A stretch of DNA of 64,000 nt from positions 33,633,645-33,697,644 of the forward strand of contig CM055100.1 of the NCBI GenBank assembly GCA_029204225.1, in the 5' to 3' direction. The position numbers and the translations under genes were made by a program. The DNA comes from Diphasiastrum complanatum. Its lineage: Eukaryota > Streptophyta > Lycopodiopsida > Lycopodiales > Lycopodiaceae. The notes below the pieces were generated by a model. That model saw nothing but the letters and a program-made list of their open reading frames with translations. It did no database searches and had not been told where the DNA came from. Shown here piece after piece: positions 34,786-49,400 of this stretch. Position 1 is the first letter of the stretch; every line of letters begins with the position of its first letter.

Positions 34786-35142
34786 ATGCAAGAAGCAAGT
34801 GAACAAGATTGCCTTGCCACCAGCAATCAGTGTGATATCAGGATCTATGGCAAAAGGGGAAGGGCATCCTCTACCAAAAAGACACCAGTATCTAGAAGCC
34901 ATAATTTTGATTTTCTCCTCAAAGCACCTTGCCCACAAAAATTGAAATACAATCCTTTCAGAAGAGATGATGGAAGAGGATGCAAGAACTCCTTCCTTCC
35001 AATGGCCTTCTCCCCATACCTACTTGCAAGAGGACTGAGAATCGGATCTGCTGCTGGTCTTTGGCAGCATGAAGCTTCCAGCTCCCATGTGCAACAAAAA
35101 TCTTCTCATATCAGACTGAGTCGTCCAATCAGCGCTGAATGA
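34786..35142 (+). other. Unrecognised 118-codon ORF
   Basis: Reads MQEASEQDCLATSNQCDIRI... and ends ...SSHIRLSRPISAE. Basic, Ser- and Cys-containing, with no recognised domain or membrane segment. It may be chance or part of a non-coding transcript. Confidence 0.2.
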
Positions 35143-37361
35143 GTCCAAAACAAAACAAATTATCTATCATCAAGAAGCCAAGGCATGTAATGCATGGTAG
35201 TAAGGAAGAAAGAAAAAGCATCAAGCTGGTCTGTTTTGAGAACTTTCCACTTGAGATCAGTTATTGCATTAATACATAGTCAGCAATTTACTAGCCATGC
35301 ATTTAAAGTTTCTCAGTTATAGTTTGATATCCTAAGAACCCTTAAATAACAAGGCATTTTCAATCTATGCACAGTCCAGCATTACAACAATAAAACCTCA
35401 AAGAAGAATGGGCCACCCTCCCAATTTGTTGGCCCTTGAGCGTCTGTGGGTTGGTTGTCGTACACTACCAAACTATTCTCAAAATAAACCACTTTCTGTA
35501 TATGCCAATTTGCTGCATCTTCTTGAACTCTTCAATTTTGCAGCGTCTGTCACATAGACTTTTTGTGGCGTCTTAATGTTTCTAGCTTTATCAAACATTT
35601 AGGGCAGTGATTCTGTTACTTTTGAGGATTAAGGACTTGTACTATATGCTTTTGATGACGTTCTAGTGTACTTTGGGCTTTGTTAATCCATTTAGCCCCC
35701 AACAGTACTAGCTAATTTGATTGGGTGCATATTAAGCACATTATCCCATATTTTGCATTTTAAAAGGGCCCCAACTTTCTAGTAATTAGCAGGAAAGCTC
35801 TCATAGACATGTCTTGTTGGCTGGCATCAAATTTATTTACTGATGTGAATATGACAAAAATGCAGGTCATGAAGGAGAACAGGCTTTATACAGTACAGAA
35901 GGCCAAGAACTAGAAGGAAAACACCATAAACAATGATGACATAACCAGTTCAATAGCAAGTTCAGACCAAAAATGTCTGTATGAGTAATGTCCAACTTCC
36001 ATGATTGCTTAGAACTTGAGGTCAGTGCCGAATTTAGGTCTTTCAACACATTAAGATTCATTTTTCATTCTTAGCGAATGCAGTACTATAGTGATTCACC
36101 TCAGCCACAACCTTTGTCTCTATAATATCTTCATGCTTGGTAAGCATAACCAGTAATTGTCTTGCTGAGAAATAATTTGCCATAGCAACCTTTTTTATTA
36201 CACATCCCCATCTATAATCTAGTCAAGCATACAAATGATGCTTTTGAGAAGAGGGAAATGATGTGGTTCTCTTATCTCATTCATACTTTCTGGTCTAAGT
36301 TCCTTAAACCCATTTTTTTTCCAAAGCTTCCTCCTACATCTGCAATCTCTCCACTTGATGCATGGCCCCCTGCCACTATTACATTGAGGGTGCCACAATT
36401 TCAAGGCCTCACAACATTCCACCTCTCTAATTCATTTATTGTTTTTGAAAGCTTATGAGAAGCTGGAAACCATAACACATGATTGACAACTTTTTGTCCA
36501 GATTTCTCATGTATAGCTTCTAAACCGCCACTTCTTGCAAGAGCATCATCACTCTCATCAGGACATTGAGATCTGATGGTTTTTTGAACCTTTCATAATG
36601 AAAACATAATCGGTCCTAATATACTAAGACTAGACTGAGCTTAGTGACATCTCACTAGAGCACAGACCTGGCTTGAGAAGAACTCAAACACATTCCTGGT
36701 CAACAGATGATGCATGTGATAAGCACATGTAATTTGGTCGTGATACAAAAACTTCTATTTGCCGTATTGATAAGATCAAAACATCCAAGCTCATGCAAAC
36801 AATACTTAAAACATAGCGCAAGCCTCGAATTTTGCAACGATTAGTAGAATGTCCAACCATTTATGTGAGTCATCACAGTAGCATAAATGTCCTGGTTGGC
36901 CCACCTGATATTCTCTGGCTTCAGATTATTTTTCTAGAGAAGTATGCCATCTAAATAAATGAGATACACATAAAAGTATACTCGTCGTAGTGATTGGTCA
37001 TCACAGGCAAGACCACTTTCTAATATCAAAGATGAAACCTTTTGAATTTGTAAACCTATATCTTGTTTTCATCAAGAAACGTAAACCCTTAATAATTGAG
37101 CAACATCGGAGAAAATACCTTAGATAGTGGAGCAAGAAATGCAAAAAATTGTCGATTGCTTGTATTCTACAAAAAGCAGAATAAAGCCAGGGATTTAAGT
37201 TCAGGGCCAACCAAATGTCCAACCTTTACAGTTGATAGAAGAAACTCAAGAAGTGGAATCTCACAGGCAAAATTGCAGAAAATGCCAGTAACGAATTTTC
37301 ATGTGAAAAAAGTACTGTAGCAAAAATTGCCAACTGCAAAGCTACTCACAATATTACAAAG
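35143..37361. other. 3' flank of the MEE44-like gene, no gene seen
   Basis: Should contain the 3' UTR on the minus strand. Possible AATAAA signals on that strand lie near 36430 and 36192, far from the stop, so the polyadenylation site is not settled. Confidence 0.3.
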
Positions 37362-37490
37362 TTATTGTCTGGCAATACTGGGAAGAATCTTCCGGAGCAA
37401 TGTGAAGCTGGCTATTTCATTAGGATCTGTGTACGGTCCTGATGCCTCTAGCAGCTCCTTCTCAATGATTGTATATGCATCTGCAAACGC
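37362..37490 (-). CDS. MEE44: MEE44-like last coding exon and stop
   Basis: Acceptor TTTCAG, phase 0, 42 codons then TAA (37364-37362). Encodes [20 protein letters not shown] and ends [12 protein letters not shown]. Fits the C-terminus of the family (LLPKIIPSI-like). Confidence 0.93.
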   Translation of the reverse strand, partial: AFADAYTIIEKELLEASGPYTDPNEIASFTLLRKILPSIARQ

Positions 37491-40400
37491 CTGAAAGGGC
37501 AAGCTATAAATGTGTAATATCACACTAGAACAGCGTATCTCTTTCTGATGACACAAGAGCCAGGTTGACATAAGTTAAAAAGGGGAAGATTCTTATTATG
37601 CTTGCAGCTTAACTAGCAAGATCAAGCATCATAAAATTGGAGAATACTGGAAAGTGGAAAGTTTACCGCCAAAATTCATGAAATGCATGCATCAGCTTTA
37701 TTTAAAAACGACTACGTAAGTATGATAAGGGTGCAGTTGACATTGTGGTCATGAGATTGCAGTAGTTGCTGTCTGCTGGGAAACGTATGGGGCACTGCTA
37801 CTGCTTATCATACGTAGATATGGAATTCTAGCCATGAAAAGACACAAATTATCTCTGTTATTGTGATTGTAAAAGTGAACACCTTCCATCAAATAAAATT
37901 CCAAAATGAAACCATTTTTGCCGTTCAAAAATAGAGAAAGGAATGACGCTGATGGGCCCAGTCCTTAACCTTATTTACCACTACGTTACGCCAAAGAATG
38001 TTAGATAATTGACATTTTGCTGAAACTTTAAAAAACACATTTCGATGATGGCCATTTGTGCACAGTTGATGGCATTATCAGTTACGTGCACGTAGAAAGT
38101 AGTTTGAAATGATCCATTTTGAAATGTATGGTCTGTTTGCTAAGGGGATTGGCAAAGAACTGTATTGTTTGAGTAAAGGAAGGATTGTTTTCTAAATCTC
38201 ATTGTCAAAGCATGGGTATCTTTAATGGAATGGACCACGCTTGCTACTTAGTCAATTGGTTAAGCACCTTAGTACTAAGGGTCAGTAATTTTTTGAGTCC
38301 TAGAAGGTGACATGGAAAACAATATAGCAAGGGTGTAATCTAGTTAGGACTCAAATCTTGGATTCAGTATCAACTAGAGCATTATCAGCTTCTTACATGC
38401 ATGAAACTTTGCACATGCATTGACAATTTCAATATCTAGGAAAAACATAGAACCCACAGTTCCCAGAACCGTGGGTTCTGGGAACCGTGGCAGGAACCGT
38501 ACCACGGTTCCTTGAACCGTGGTACAGTTCACCTGATTAATTAAAATCAATTAATTAATTTCCTAAATTTCCCCCCCCAAAACCCCTTATAGCTCGTTTT
38601 CTGGCCCTCATTTTTTGCAGGTGGAGGTTTCTGAGAGAGTGGGTGGAGGTTTCTGAGAGAGTGCTGCTCAGATTGGTGAGAGAGAAGAGGGCAGGGTAGA
38701 GAGAGACTGTAGCGGCCTCTGTAGAGAGAGAAAATTAGGGTTTAGTTGTAGGGTTGTTTTTTCTGCTAAAAAATCAGGTTTTTTGACATTCCCTCATGCA
38801 AATAGGTCTATTTTTAGGGTTTAGGCATTTAAGATCATAGAGAGAGTTTGGGAAAGCCTAGAGAGAGACTGTACCAGCTCATCTAGAGAGAGAAGGATAG
38901 GGTTTATGGGTTGGGGTTTTCCTGGAGCCAAAAATCAGGTTTTTTGCATTTGTCTTGTCTTGCACTTCTTCCGTACTTCACTTCCGTACTCCCTGCTTCC
39001 TTAACCGTCTCACACCATGCCTGCTGGAGATATGCCTAAGCTCTGGAGTGAGGTGGACCAAGACCCCGAGTTCGTTAGGTCTGACGTTCGGTCTGGGTCG
39101 CATGGATGGTCCTGTAGGTTTTGTCATGCTCGTTTTGTCAGCACTCTCACTAGGCTGAAAGGCCATCTCCTTGGTGCTGTCAAGGGTGACGGCAGACGCT
39201 TAGGCTCCCACCCTTGCCTACACATGCCTGCTCTGGAGCATTGTAGGCTCATTGACATATATGGAGCTCGATTGACGCAAGCCGGTGTGTCACTAGATCC
39301 TAATGTATATGCAGTGGTATCATCCACCCCACGGGATCCACTAGCTCCTCGTCCACCACCACCACGTCCTCCCCCACCTCCTGTTCCTACTCCTCCCCCT
39401 CAGCCTGATGCACATCCACCACTCGTTCCTCAGCCCACCGCACCACATCCTACCGCACCACCATAGCCCACTGCACCACATCCCGCCCCTCCTCCTGCTA
39501 CATCTATTCCAGTCGGTGCATTTCCACAGCGTCCTCCTGCAGTCACTCAGATGACTCGCCCAGTGCAGACATTCTGTTTTCTTCGCTCTGAGTCGGCGCC
39601 AGATGGTCTCTCACAGGACACCCAGGACATAACATCCACTTTCCCCACACATCAGGATGATTTGGACTCCGATATGGGGTACATAGTGGAGTAAGAAATT
39701 GATTCTCGTATGTCTTTTCTGCACTCTCTTTTTGTTAAGATTTTTGCATACAGACATGTTCCCTTTGTTCTTTGAGTAGAACAAGTCTGGGAGAGCTGGA
39801 TGGTGGAGCTTGAATTCCTATTCTACAGTGGTAAATCTGGATCTTGGATTGAATATGTCAAAAAGTGATGTCCAGAAAGAACGAGTAGCACGTAGCAAAT
39901 CCTGCATGCATGTGCATGTCTATTTACGTGATGATGCTCGAGGGTGATGCATGCATGTGTCTATTGTCGGGTAGACAGTTATCAATAGATGCCTCTTGTT
40001 CCTCGCAAAAAAAATTCTTCAAAATCAATCACGCTAAGGGAAACTTAGGACATGCTTGAAGGCGACACAGCCTTCTCCCTGGATGCGTGTAGTAAGCATT
40101 GCTAGTCAATTACATAGACTATAAGACCCTTTACGGACACGCACATCCCAGAGGACAAGTATGTTCATTGTGGATAGATGATGTGTTAGAAAGTTGTAAT
40201 CTTTATACGGTGTAATTGTATGACAGTCTCTTAAATAACCCCAAACTTAAACCTTTTTCCTGGGACAATTTTTCTCTTAATACATTATTCCAAGTTGAAA
40301 GGTCAAATTTGAGTTTTGCTTTGGCATAATAATTCAACGCAAACTCTCTTCTATGAAAGAAAAGAGAGTTTGAGAATGATCTGGGCTAACTGTATAAACC

Positions 40401-43400
40401 GCATGTATGAGATTCCTAAGAAACCTTCTCTTTGCATTATTCATGTTCCATTGAAATTTTGACCAGCTAATCAGCAATGATCCTTTTCCTGAAACAATTC
40501 AGTTATTCAAATATTTAAATTCTTGTCCATATTTCAAGGATCTTGGAGAGCTGAAAGAGTGTTTGACACAATCTTTTCCACACGATTACAAAAGCCTAAA
40601 GAGAACCAAAAAAAGACATTGACGGCCTATAGGCTATGTTTTTCTGTTTAGCATGTCATGTTTCACTTGATTTGTTTATGCAGGCTGCAATGCTGAATCT
40701 TTTTTCATGCTTAGAAAAATTCAATACATAAACACGGCAAGGCCTCATTGCACACTTCATCATAGTTGCGATTCATCATATTGCCATTCTTGCATTAAAA
40801 AGACAATGCATCAAAGTCTGCAGAGATTTATATCGCGGTCACATCATCTGCAGAAGCTTGTAATGACAGTTTTTTCTAAATCGATAAGCATATAAAAGTA
40901 ACGCAGCAATAACCACATATGCATTGCTTACCTTAATGCACTGCAGAATGCGAAAGCAGTTGCGCCCGACATTATTCATCGAGTAAAGTGGATCCTCTAT
41001 ATAAAGTGGATCTATGCTGTAATTACGTGAGATAACAAACATGAGGAGTACATCAGAATTGCAGAATAAGTGCAAGGCAAATAGTTAGAGCAACAATTTT
41101 TAATGGATCGCTTTAAACAATCAAAAGGACAAGGAACTGTGTGGCACTGGACTTCTGGATAGAAGAAACTATTAGTCTTTTCCCAGCATGCTATCAAGTT
41201 TTATAGATCACGAAATGGCAGAGTGGGAAGAATTCCCACAAATGAGTAGCCTGAAATGGTGTGGAAAGCCAGTCAACCTTTCAGAGCATTAATGTAACTG
41301 CATAGTTATGTTACCTATTAATAAGAGCATCATGAATAAACCAGCATACACATCTGCTTGGAAACTGGGAAGTTACTGACCTAAACACAGTCAAGCACCC
41401 AATTCGCGGTTTATCTTTTAAAATTGCCAGCATGTCAAGTGCAATGCATCTTGTAGAAAATGATTTATCAGCCAGATTCAAAGGTCCAAAAAATGTTGGA
41501 CACAACGTGAAAAACCCAATACACTATATAGAACAAACTAAAATTGACATGACAATTAATTTCCAATTTATGCTCTGACACCTGAGTCCTGACATGCTAG
41601 CCTTGAAATCCTCAACCTAGTCCCATATTTGTGAACTGATCCATGTATCATGTTTATTCCCCTCACACAGACATTTATGGCCAAAAATATGGCCATTGAA
41701 GATCTTGTATTTGTACAAACTCCATTTTAGTACTGTAGCCCAATCCATGCTCTGAAAAAAGCAAGGCCACACCACTGTACCAAACTAAAAAACAATGTCA
41801 TGAATCCAAACCTGATGAAGTACGCAAATGTGCATAAATTACCCAAGTTTCACCCATACAAGCTGAAATGATACAAAACAAGTATTTGAGGAATCACAAT
41901 AATATCCACGAAGATAGCACCCTAGTATCATGAAAGCTTATCAAAGAGTTCACATCTGTGTTTCTGTTGCATATTCATGCCTGAACAAAAAATGCAACGT
42001 ATGCATTCTCCTTGAATATCAGGACAGCCTGAACACGAACATGCTTCCAGCGTTTGAGAAACAGCAAACATAGACCCTTGAAAGTTGTACTGGCTAGTCC
42101 TAACACTATTGTGGTTTGATAAAATTACACACAGGTTAAAAGAAAACACAAGGGGCTAAATCAAGTGCTAAGTTTTCAGGGATGTTATCTTTGTACAGAT
42201 GTACTTCATCAATTGCTTCTTTATAGGGGTGGGCACAAAATATTCTATGAGCACTAAAACCTCTGTTCATTGGTATACAGTCCACATAAAAATCGTACGT
42301 GAATCTTCTGCACACATATCGCAATTGGATGGTATTATTTAACTCCTATACAGCAACGTAAGTTAAATACATAAAAAATCAGTAAATTGAGATATAGTTC
42401 GCATTGAAAAGTTTGCATCAATGATCAGACAAGAAACTTAGTTATATCTCTGTCTAGCTTACGTAAGTTGCATCTGCTAGATAATCAAAACTTAGACTCG
42501 ATGAATCCAGCTTAGAGTATTAAATAGCTGCATACCTGTGAAATCGGTCTCTAGTAACATATATGCCACCACCACGTATGCAAACACACATCTGCCTTGG
42601 GTCAAAAACATGCCTAATGAAAAGGAACAAAATCAAAGTGTCTCAGACTTTAGTTTTGTCCTTGTGGTTGTGTACAGTGTTAGCAACCAGATAAATACAA
42701 AGCACCAGAAAAAAAATTGAACGTTCATACTGAGGAACCACAACAATAGAAACAAAAGGACATAATTTTCATGTGTTTTCTTACCCAAAAAAGTGTAAGA
42801 AATCCATTAATAAGCTTCCAAGATTCTGCAATTAAATCACATCAGAGCATCAAGGAACTGTGTGTCCATGCTGAAGCAGAAACTTAATAAGATTCCAAAG
42901 AAAATGTAAGACAAGGATACAAAAGTCGTTCCTTGAAAGTGGTCAGATAATCAAGTGGGACTAGGAAAGCAAGCATGCAAAAAGTTTTCTATTCTAGCTT
43001 CAGTAACAATGGAAGAACTCTATGGCAAAAATCATGCACACTGTGCAAACTTGTACATAGCATTGCAATCAACGCTCGCATGGTGTGGTCCTGTAGTATG
43101 CCTGGGTTGGGCATGCCCATCCAGATGAATTCTGTGCCTGCACGTGGTTGGATACCCATGCCAAAGGCATGTTCAAGATTTTTTCTTAAGCCAACATAAT
43201 ATTACCACGAAAGGATTTCTTAACAGCGGTGCAAGCCCAAGAATGAAGATAAAAATTTACATACAAAGAGGAAGAACACATACATGGACTCTTACAGTTA
43301 TGAACATGTAATTAGTACACCATATTCTTAGAGCCTTATTGATTCAAATTGAGTGCAACTGTTTATTTGATCATTTGGATAAATCTAAGTCATTTGGTCA

Positions 43401-46400
43401 ATATTCTAGTCCATGGACCACCTACTGTGGAAACCCAACATGGAGATTCAAGCCATGGACTTTCGTACCGTCACCCTACGTGACCTTCTAGAGTAGAACG
43501 TTCCAGAAGCCCTACAGTATATCTGCCTGAAAATGGTTTCAAAATGGCCAGAATCTCACCTGAAGTAGGTCCACCCTGTAATGCTCAACTAAAAGCCTAT
43601 GTGTCTGGCCTGCAAACCTGTCTTTGCTCTACACAAGATTGTTGCTCAGCTGCAACTGTCTAATGCTCAGTTTCAAGCCTCTGTTTCTCTTCTACAATTT
43701 CCTCGAGCATACGTGCTAAACTACATCTGAATCACTCATCTGCATTGCTAAAGAATAGACATGATGTACAACAACCTATGTTGCACGTTCCGTTCTGGAT
43801 CGCAATCCTCCAGAAAGCGATCCGGGAAATCCCATTAAGGTTTCCCAGATCGCAAATTTGTTTCGTTTTTTTCAAAAGCTGCCAATATGGGTATCATCTG
43901 AAAGGATTTCAAAAGAGTGGTTCTGTTGCTTGGTTTCAGATGGTTAACCCTCAATATCTGCTGTTCACTTCAATTAGATACTGAAGCAAATGAATATCAG
44001 ATACTGAAGCAAATAGTTTTTGCAGATATATTCATTGGCTATTCATTTCAATTGTACCTGGTTCTGAGGTGTTCGACAAACATGGAGCTGGTGTTGCAAA
44101 AATCTTGTTATCAGAAGAACCTGCAACATATCCCTTGAGAGTTATGAAAGCGGCATCACAAGTGTACCCGACTTTCAAAATGTCAGTCTACAGAACATAA
44201 CTTCAGCTTGCTATATGGAAAGAAGCTAGAGGTGCTTACCAAACAATAGGAGCTCAAACCACCAGTGTACGGCTGATCTAAACTACGATCTGTAAGGAAT
44301 TGCTTCAGCACCAAAGCTAAAGGGCTGATTGCAGGGAACTGGGCTATTAACTCTCGCACCTGGCACAAAAAATCAAATGGAATCAGTGAAGATCCGTAGT
44401 CTAGCATGTATCTAAGATTTAATTGCTCACTGAATAAAAGAAAATTTGCTTCAAGCAGCTTTCAGGATTCCCAAAATTACTATCTTAGAGTAAGTTACAC
44501 ACAAAAGAGGAAGTTCAATAATCCACCTGCTAACTCAACCACCCGACCATGAAATCCACCTGGACTCACCTCCAAACCATGAAGCTATTGATGCTACAAA
44601 CGCCCGAGCTACATATGATCAACACTCAAGAGATACTATTGCTGTTGAAGAGTAATGCCTATTTTACCCCTTTTTGGCTAAGCATTAGTTAAGTTGTACA
44701 TAACTCATGGGGCATGTTTTAATTAAATGCATGAGACCCCCCCCTTTTGTTAAGTTATGTAAATTAGTGCAAGTGGCCCACTTGGCCAAGTAGCTCACTC
44801 CTATGGTTGACACCTAGACTTTCCATGCATGTAAAGGAGGTGCTTGCCTCACAAGGGATTTGGAGGACCCACGCCCTCCTCTCTCTCTCTAGCAAATCAT
44901 TTCTTCTTGAGACTTTTGAGTTTGTGAGATGCTCATGCAATTCTCCTTGTGTGTGATATTTCCATAGCCAAGTTTTCTCAAGCTTTCATAGTTGATCTAG
45001 CATTTGAGTTAAGATACTCCATAGCTAGGTCTTGTAAATCTTCATGGTATCAGAGCAGGTTGTCTAGCCTGTGAGTTCGAGAGTGAGAGAAACTTCAATG
45101 CTTAGATTCTTGAGAAGATTCTTATCTTCTACAAGCACCTCAATCTTGAAAGAGGGAGCATTTGATCTACAGGTGTCAGATCAGGTGGAGTCTTGCACTG
45201 TTGGAGAGCTATTGGCAAGGGGAGTGGGATGATCCAAAAACTTTCTAAATTTGGCTAAGTTTTGGGGAGTCTTTCTGGAGGAGCTTACACAAAAGTAGGG
45301 CGCACTTTCTGTAGGGGCTTCTGGTTTCTGTTCCAGTGGAGCCTAGTGCTTGTGCTAGTGAGGCCACACCAAGTGGCAAAGACAAAAGCAGGAGCTAAAG
45401 GGTTGCCTTGAAGTGGCTACATACCCTAGTTTGGGGTTAAACCCTTGTTGCTGGAAGCTGTTCTTTTCTAATCTTTTTCAAGTTGAGCTTCTGTTTTAAG
45501 CACAGATTTTAGCATGGCAAGTCTTGGGGAGAGTTTGCTGGGTGAATCTAGCAAACTAGATGGCACAAACTACAGAGTGTGGAAGTTCAAGATAGCCAAT
45601 ATCTTGATGGATAAGAATTGCTGGGAGGTCATGACATGTACAGAACCTGTACCAACATCTGATCCTGAATTGAAGGACTACATGAACAGGAGACATAAAG
45701 CTCATAGGATAATCAATCTTTTTGTCAAGGACAATATTATTCCTCACATTTGCAATGCAAGGGATGCAGTTGATGCTTGGACAATTCTGAAGTCTATGTT
45801 TGAAACAGTGGATTCAGCCAAGCTGGTGTATTTGCAAAACAGGTTACATACTCTCAAGATGGAAGCAGGTGCAACAATTGGTGATCATATTACAAAGGTC
45901 AAGGACCTATTGGATCAGCTTGCTTCAGTTGGAGAGAAAGTAAGTGACAGGAGTATAATTCCCATAGTCTTGAACAGCTTGTCATTCAACTATCAAGACT
46001 ATGTGATGTCCCTTTCTGCTAGGGAGAAACTCCCAACCTTTGGGGAGTTATGTGGTCTTCTTTTACAGGAGGAGATGAGAAGGAAGAATCTTTCTGAAAG
46101 GGAAGATAATCCAGAGCTTGCATTTGCTTCTAAGAAGAAGCAAAACTTTCAGAAGAAAGGCAAAGGCAAAAAGAAGAACTCAAAGCAAAGCTTGGAGCAG
46201 CAGGTGTCCAAGTTACAGGTTGGAGAGGAGTCAAGCACCAATTCCTCATCTACACCCAAGAGGAAGGGCAACTGCAACTATTGTGGTAAGTATGGGCATT
46301 TTGCTTTTGAATGCAGGAAGAAGCAAAGTGATCAGAAGAAGGGAAAGAACCAGCAGAGTCACTTTGTTGACAAAGTTGCAGAGGAGGAGCAATCTGGTGT

Positions 46401-49400
46401 GCTTGAGCTATTCACCGCAGCCCTATCATCTGAATCCACATTTGGTGGATGGTACATTGATTCGGGAGCCTCAAAGCACATGACACCTCATAGAGATTGG
46501 TTCAGCACCTATGAGGAGACAGAAGATGGCCAGCATGTTTGCCTTGGAGATAATTCTACACGTATGGTGAGGGGCAAAGGCACAGTTGCAATACAGCTAT
46601 CATCAGGTGAGGTGAAGGAAATTAAAAGTGTGTTGCATGTACCAGGGTTGGCTAAGAACTTGTTATCTGTTGGTGCCATTACCAAACAGAACATGGTGGT
46701 AGAGTTTAATGATTCTAAATGTTTGGTAAAAGACAAAGATCAGAACTTCAAAGTGGTAGCCAAGGGAATGCAAGAAAGAGGTCTTTACAAGCTTTTCACA
46801 ACCATTCCTAGCCAAGAGGCCTTGTCTGCAAGAGATACTAATCGGGACAAGCTTTGGCATGAGAGATATGGTCATTTGAGTTACAAAAGTTTGCAAGTTT
46901 TGAATAGGCACAAAATGGTAGTAGATCTTCCTAGCATTAAGTCTTCTTCAGATACATGTGAGGCTTGTGCATTAGGGAAGCAACAGATTCCAAAGGAAAA
47001 AGCTACCAGGGCCAAGGGCATTCTTGAACTTGTGCATTCAGATTTATGCGGTCCCATGCAGGTCAAATCAGCAGGGGGGGCATACTATCTCATGACCTTC
47101 GTAGATGATTTCTCTCGGAAGGTATGGGTCTATTTTCTGAAACTAAAATCGGAAGCGTTCAAATACTTCAAACAGTGGAAAGCTATGGTGGAAAACCACA
47201 CTGGAAAGAGGTTAAAGACTCTCAGGTCAGATAAGGGTGGTGAGTATATTTCTGATGAGTTCAAAGATCTTTGCAAAGCATGTGGGATAAAGAGACAGTT
47301 TACTACTCCACATACACCGCAGCAAAACGGCGTGGCTGAGTGGAAAAACAGGTCTATAGTTGAGTGTGCGAGGAGCATGCTCAAGGCAAAGGGGTTGCCA
47401 AATTCCTTTTGGGCAGAAGCAGTAGCAACTGCTGTTTTTCTATTGAATAGAAGTCCAACCAAAGCAGTTGAAGGAATCACGCCAGAAGAGGCATATAGTG
47501 GCAACAAGCCCAAAGTGGGCAGCCTTCGAGTATTTGGGTGTACAGCATATGCACATATACCAAAGGACTTGCGGAAGAAACTTGATGCAAAATCCGTAAA
47601 GTGTGTCTTTCTTGGGTATAGTGAAGGTGAGAAAGGTTATGTGCTATATGATCTCGAAAACAGGAGGAAGATCCTAAGTCGAGATGTCATCTTTGATGAA
47701 GAGCATGCACCCAAAATACAGGAGCAGGAGAAGGAAGGAATTACTGAGTTCATACCCTTGATTGATTCCACGGATGAGGATTCTAGTCAAGAGTCCTGTA
47801 AGCCTCAAGTGCAGGAGCAACAACAGGAAATCGAACCTACTAGTTCGAGACCTCTTTTTGGCCAAGTAACAGAAGCAGAAGTTGGGGACAAACGGAAGAC
47901 TAAAACAGTACCATGGGATACGTGGTCACCATCCACATCACCTACTGCTAGAAAGAAGCTACCTAGGTGGTATTGGGAAACAATCAAAGAAGGTCAAATG
48001 ATTGAAGAAGGAGAGAGCAGTGAACAGGGTGTCAGAAGATCTCTTAGGTCTCATGAGAGACAAGAGACTAACTTTGCTCTTATGTCCACTATTCTGAATG
48101 CAGATGAGCCACAGTTCTTTCACGAAGCCGTGAGAGAAAAGGTATGGCAACATGCCATGCAGGAGGAGTACGACTCCATTGTCAAGAAAGACACATGGGA
48201 GCTCACTACATTGCCAGAAGGGAAGCAACCAATAGGTTGCAAGTGGGTCTATAAGACCAAGTTTCATGCCAATGGAACAGTGGACAAGTACAAGGCAAGG
48301 TTGGTGGCGAAAGGCTATGCTCAACAAGAGGGGCTAGACTATGATGAGACATTCGCACCTGTTGCTAAAATGACATCTATCAGGACCGTTTTGGCTATAG
48401 CCTCATATTTTGATTGGGATGTCCATCAAATGGATGTCAAGAGTGCCTTTCTTAATGGGCACCTACAGGAGGAGGTTTACATGGAACAACCGCAGGGATT
48501 TGAAATAACAGGCAAGGAGAATCTGGTTTGCAGGCTTAGGAAAGCCTTGTATGGGCTCAAACATGCGCCAAGGGCTTGGTATAGCCGAATTGATGAGTAC
48601 TTTTCAAGGCAAGGGTTTGAGACGAGTAAGTCTGATTGCAATCTTTATGTCTTCAGGGAAGGAGAAGACTTTGTGGTTGTTGTGCTCTATGTGGATGATC
48701 TACTCATCACGGGAAGCAATAAGAAGCTTATTGCTTGTGTTAAGAAGAATCTTTCTAATGAGTTTGAAATGAAAGATTTGGGTTTGCTACACTATTGCCT
48801 AGGAGTTGAAGTTTGGAAAGGAAAGCGTTGTCTTTTTATCTCACAGGCAAAGTATGCACAGAAATTATTGAAGAGGTTTAACATGCAAGAAAGCAAACCA
48901 ATCAGCACACCCATGGATGCAAGCAACAAGCCATCAAAAGATGATGGTCCAGCATTTGCAGATGAGACGCTCTATCGTCAGTTAGTGGGCAGCCTGATTT
49001 ACCTTACTACCACCAGGCCAGATATTGCTTATGCGGTTGGAATTGCAAGTCAATACATGTGTAAGCCTACCGAAGCACATTGGAAGGCAGCCAAGCGGAT
49101 CCTACGATATGTGAGAGGGACAGTGACTTATGGGATTGGATACACGGATGACGGGAACCTTCAGCTGGAAGGTTATTCAGATTCTGATTGGGCAGGTGAG
49201 AGACGATCGGAGATCGACGACAGGCTATTGTTTCAGCCTAGGTTCAGGGGCTATATCGTGGTGCAGTAAGAAGCAGCCTACTATTGCTCTATCGTCTACC
49301 GAGGCTGAGTACAGGGCGACTACGAGGTCCGCCTGTGAAGCCATTTGGTTACGCCGTCTACTTGAGGACATGCAGATTGCTCAAGTAAGACCTACATTGT

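Noticed and set aside
38955-39158. Plus-strand 67-codon ORF overlapping the BED gene
   Set aside because: Out of frame with the BED finger and without a known motif.
42855-42895. Minus-strand FLLQHGHT as the missing MEE44-like exon between SYCL and NLGS
   Set aside because: It lacks proper splice sites and frame. The true exon, [10 protein letters not shown]..., was found at 44058-44120 with exact junctions.
46118-48327. ORFs of 60-127 codons on both strands within the copia gag-pol
   Set aside because: They are shadow frames of the 1251-codon polyprotein and show no family resemblance.
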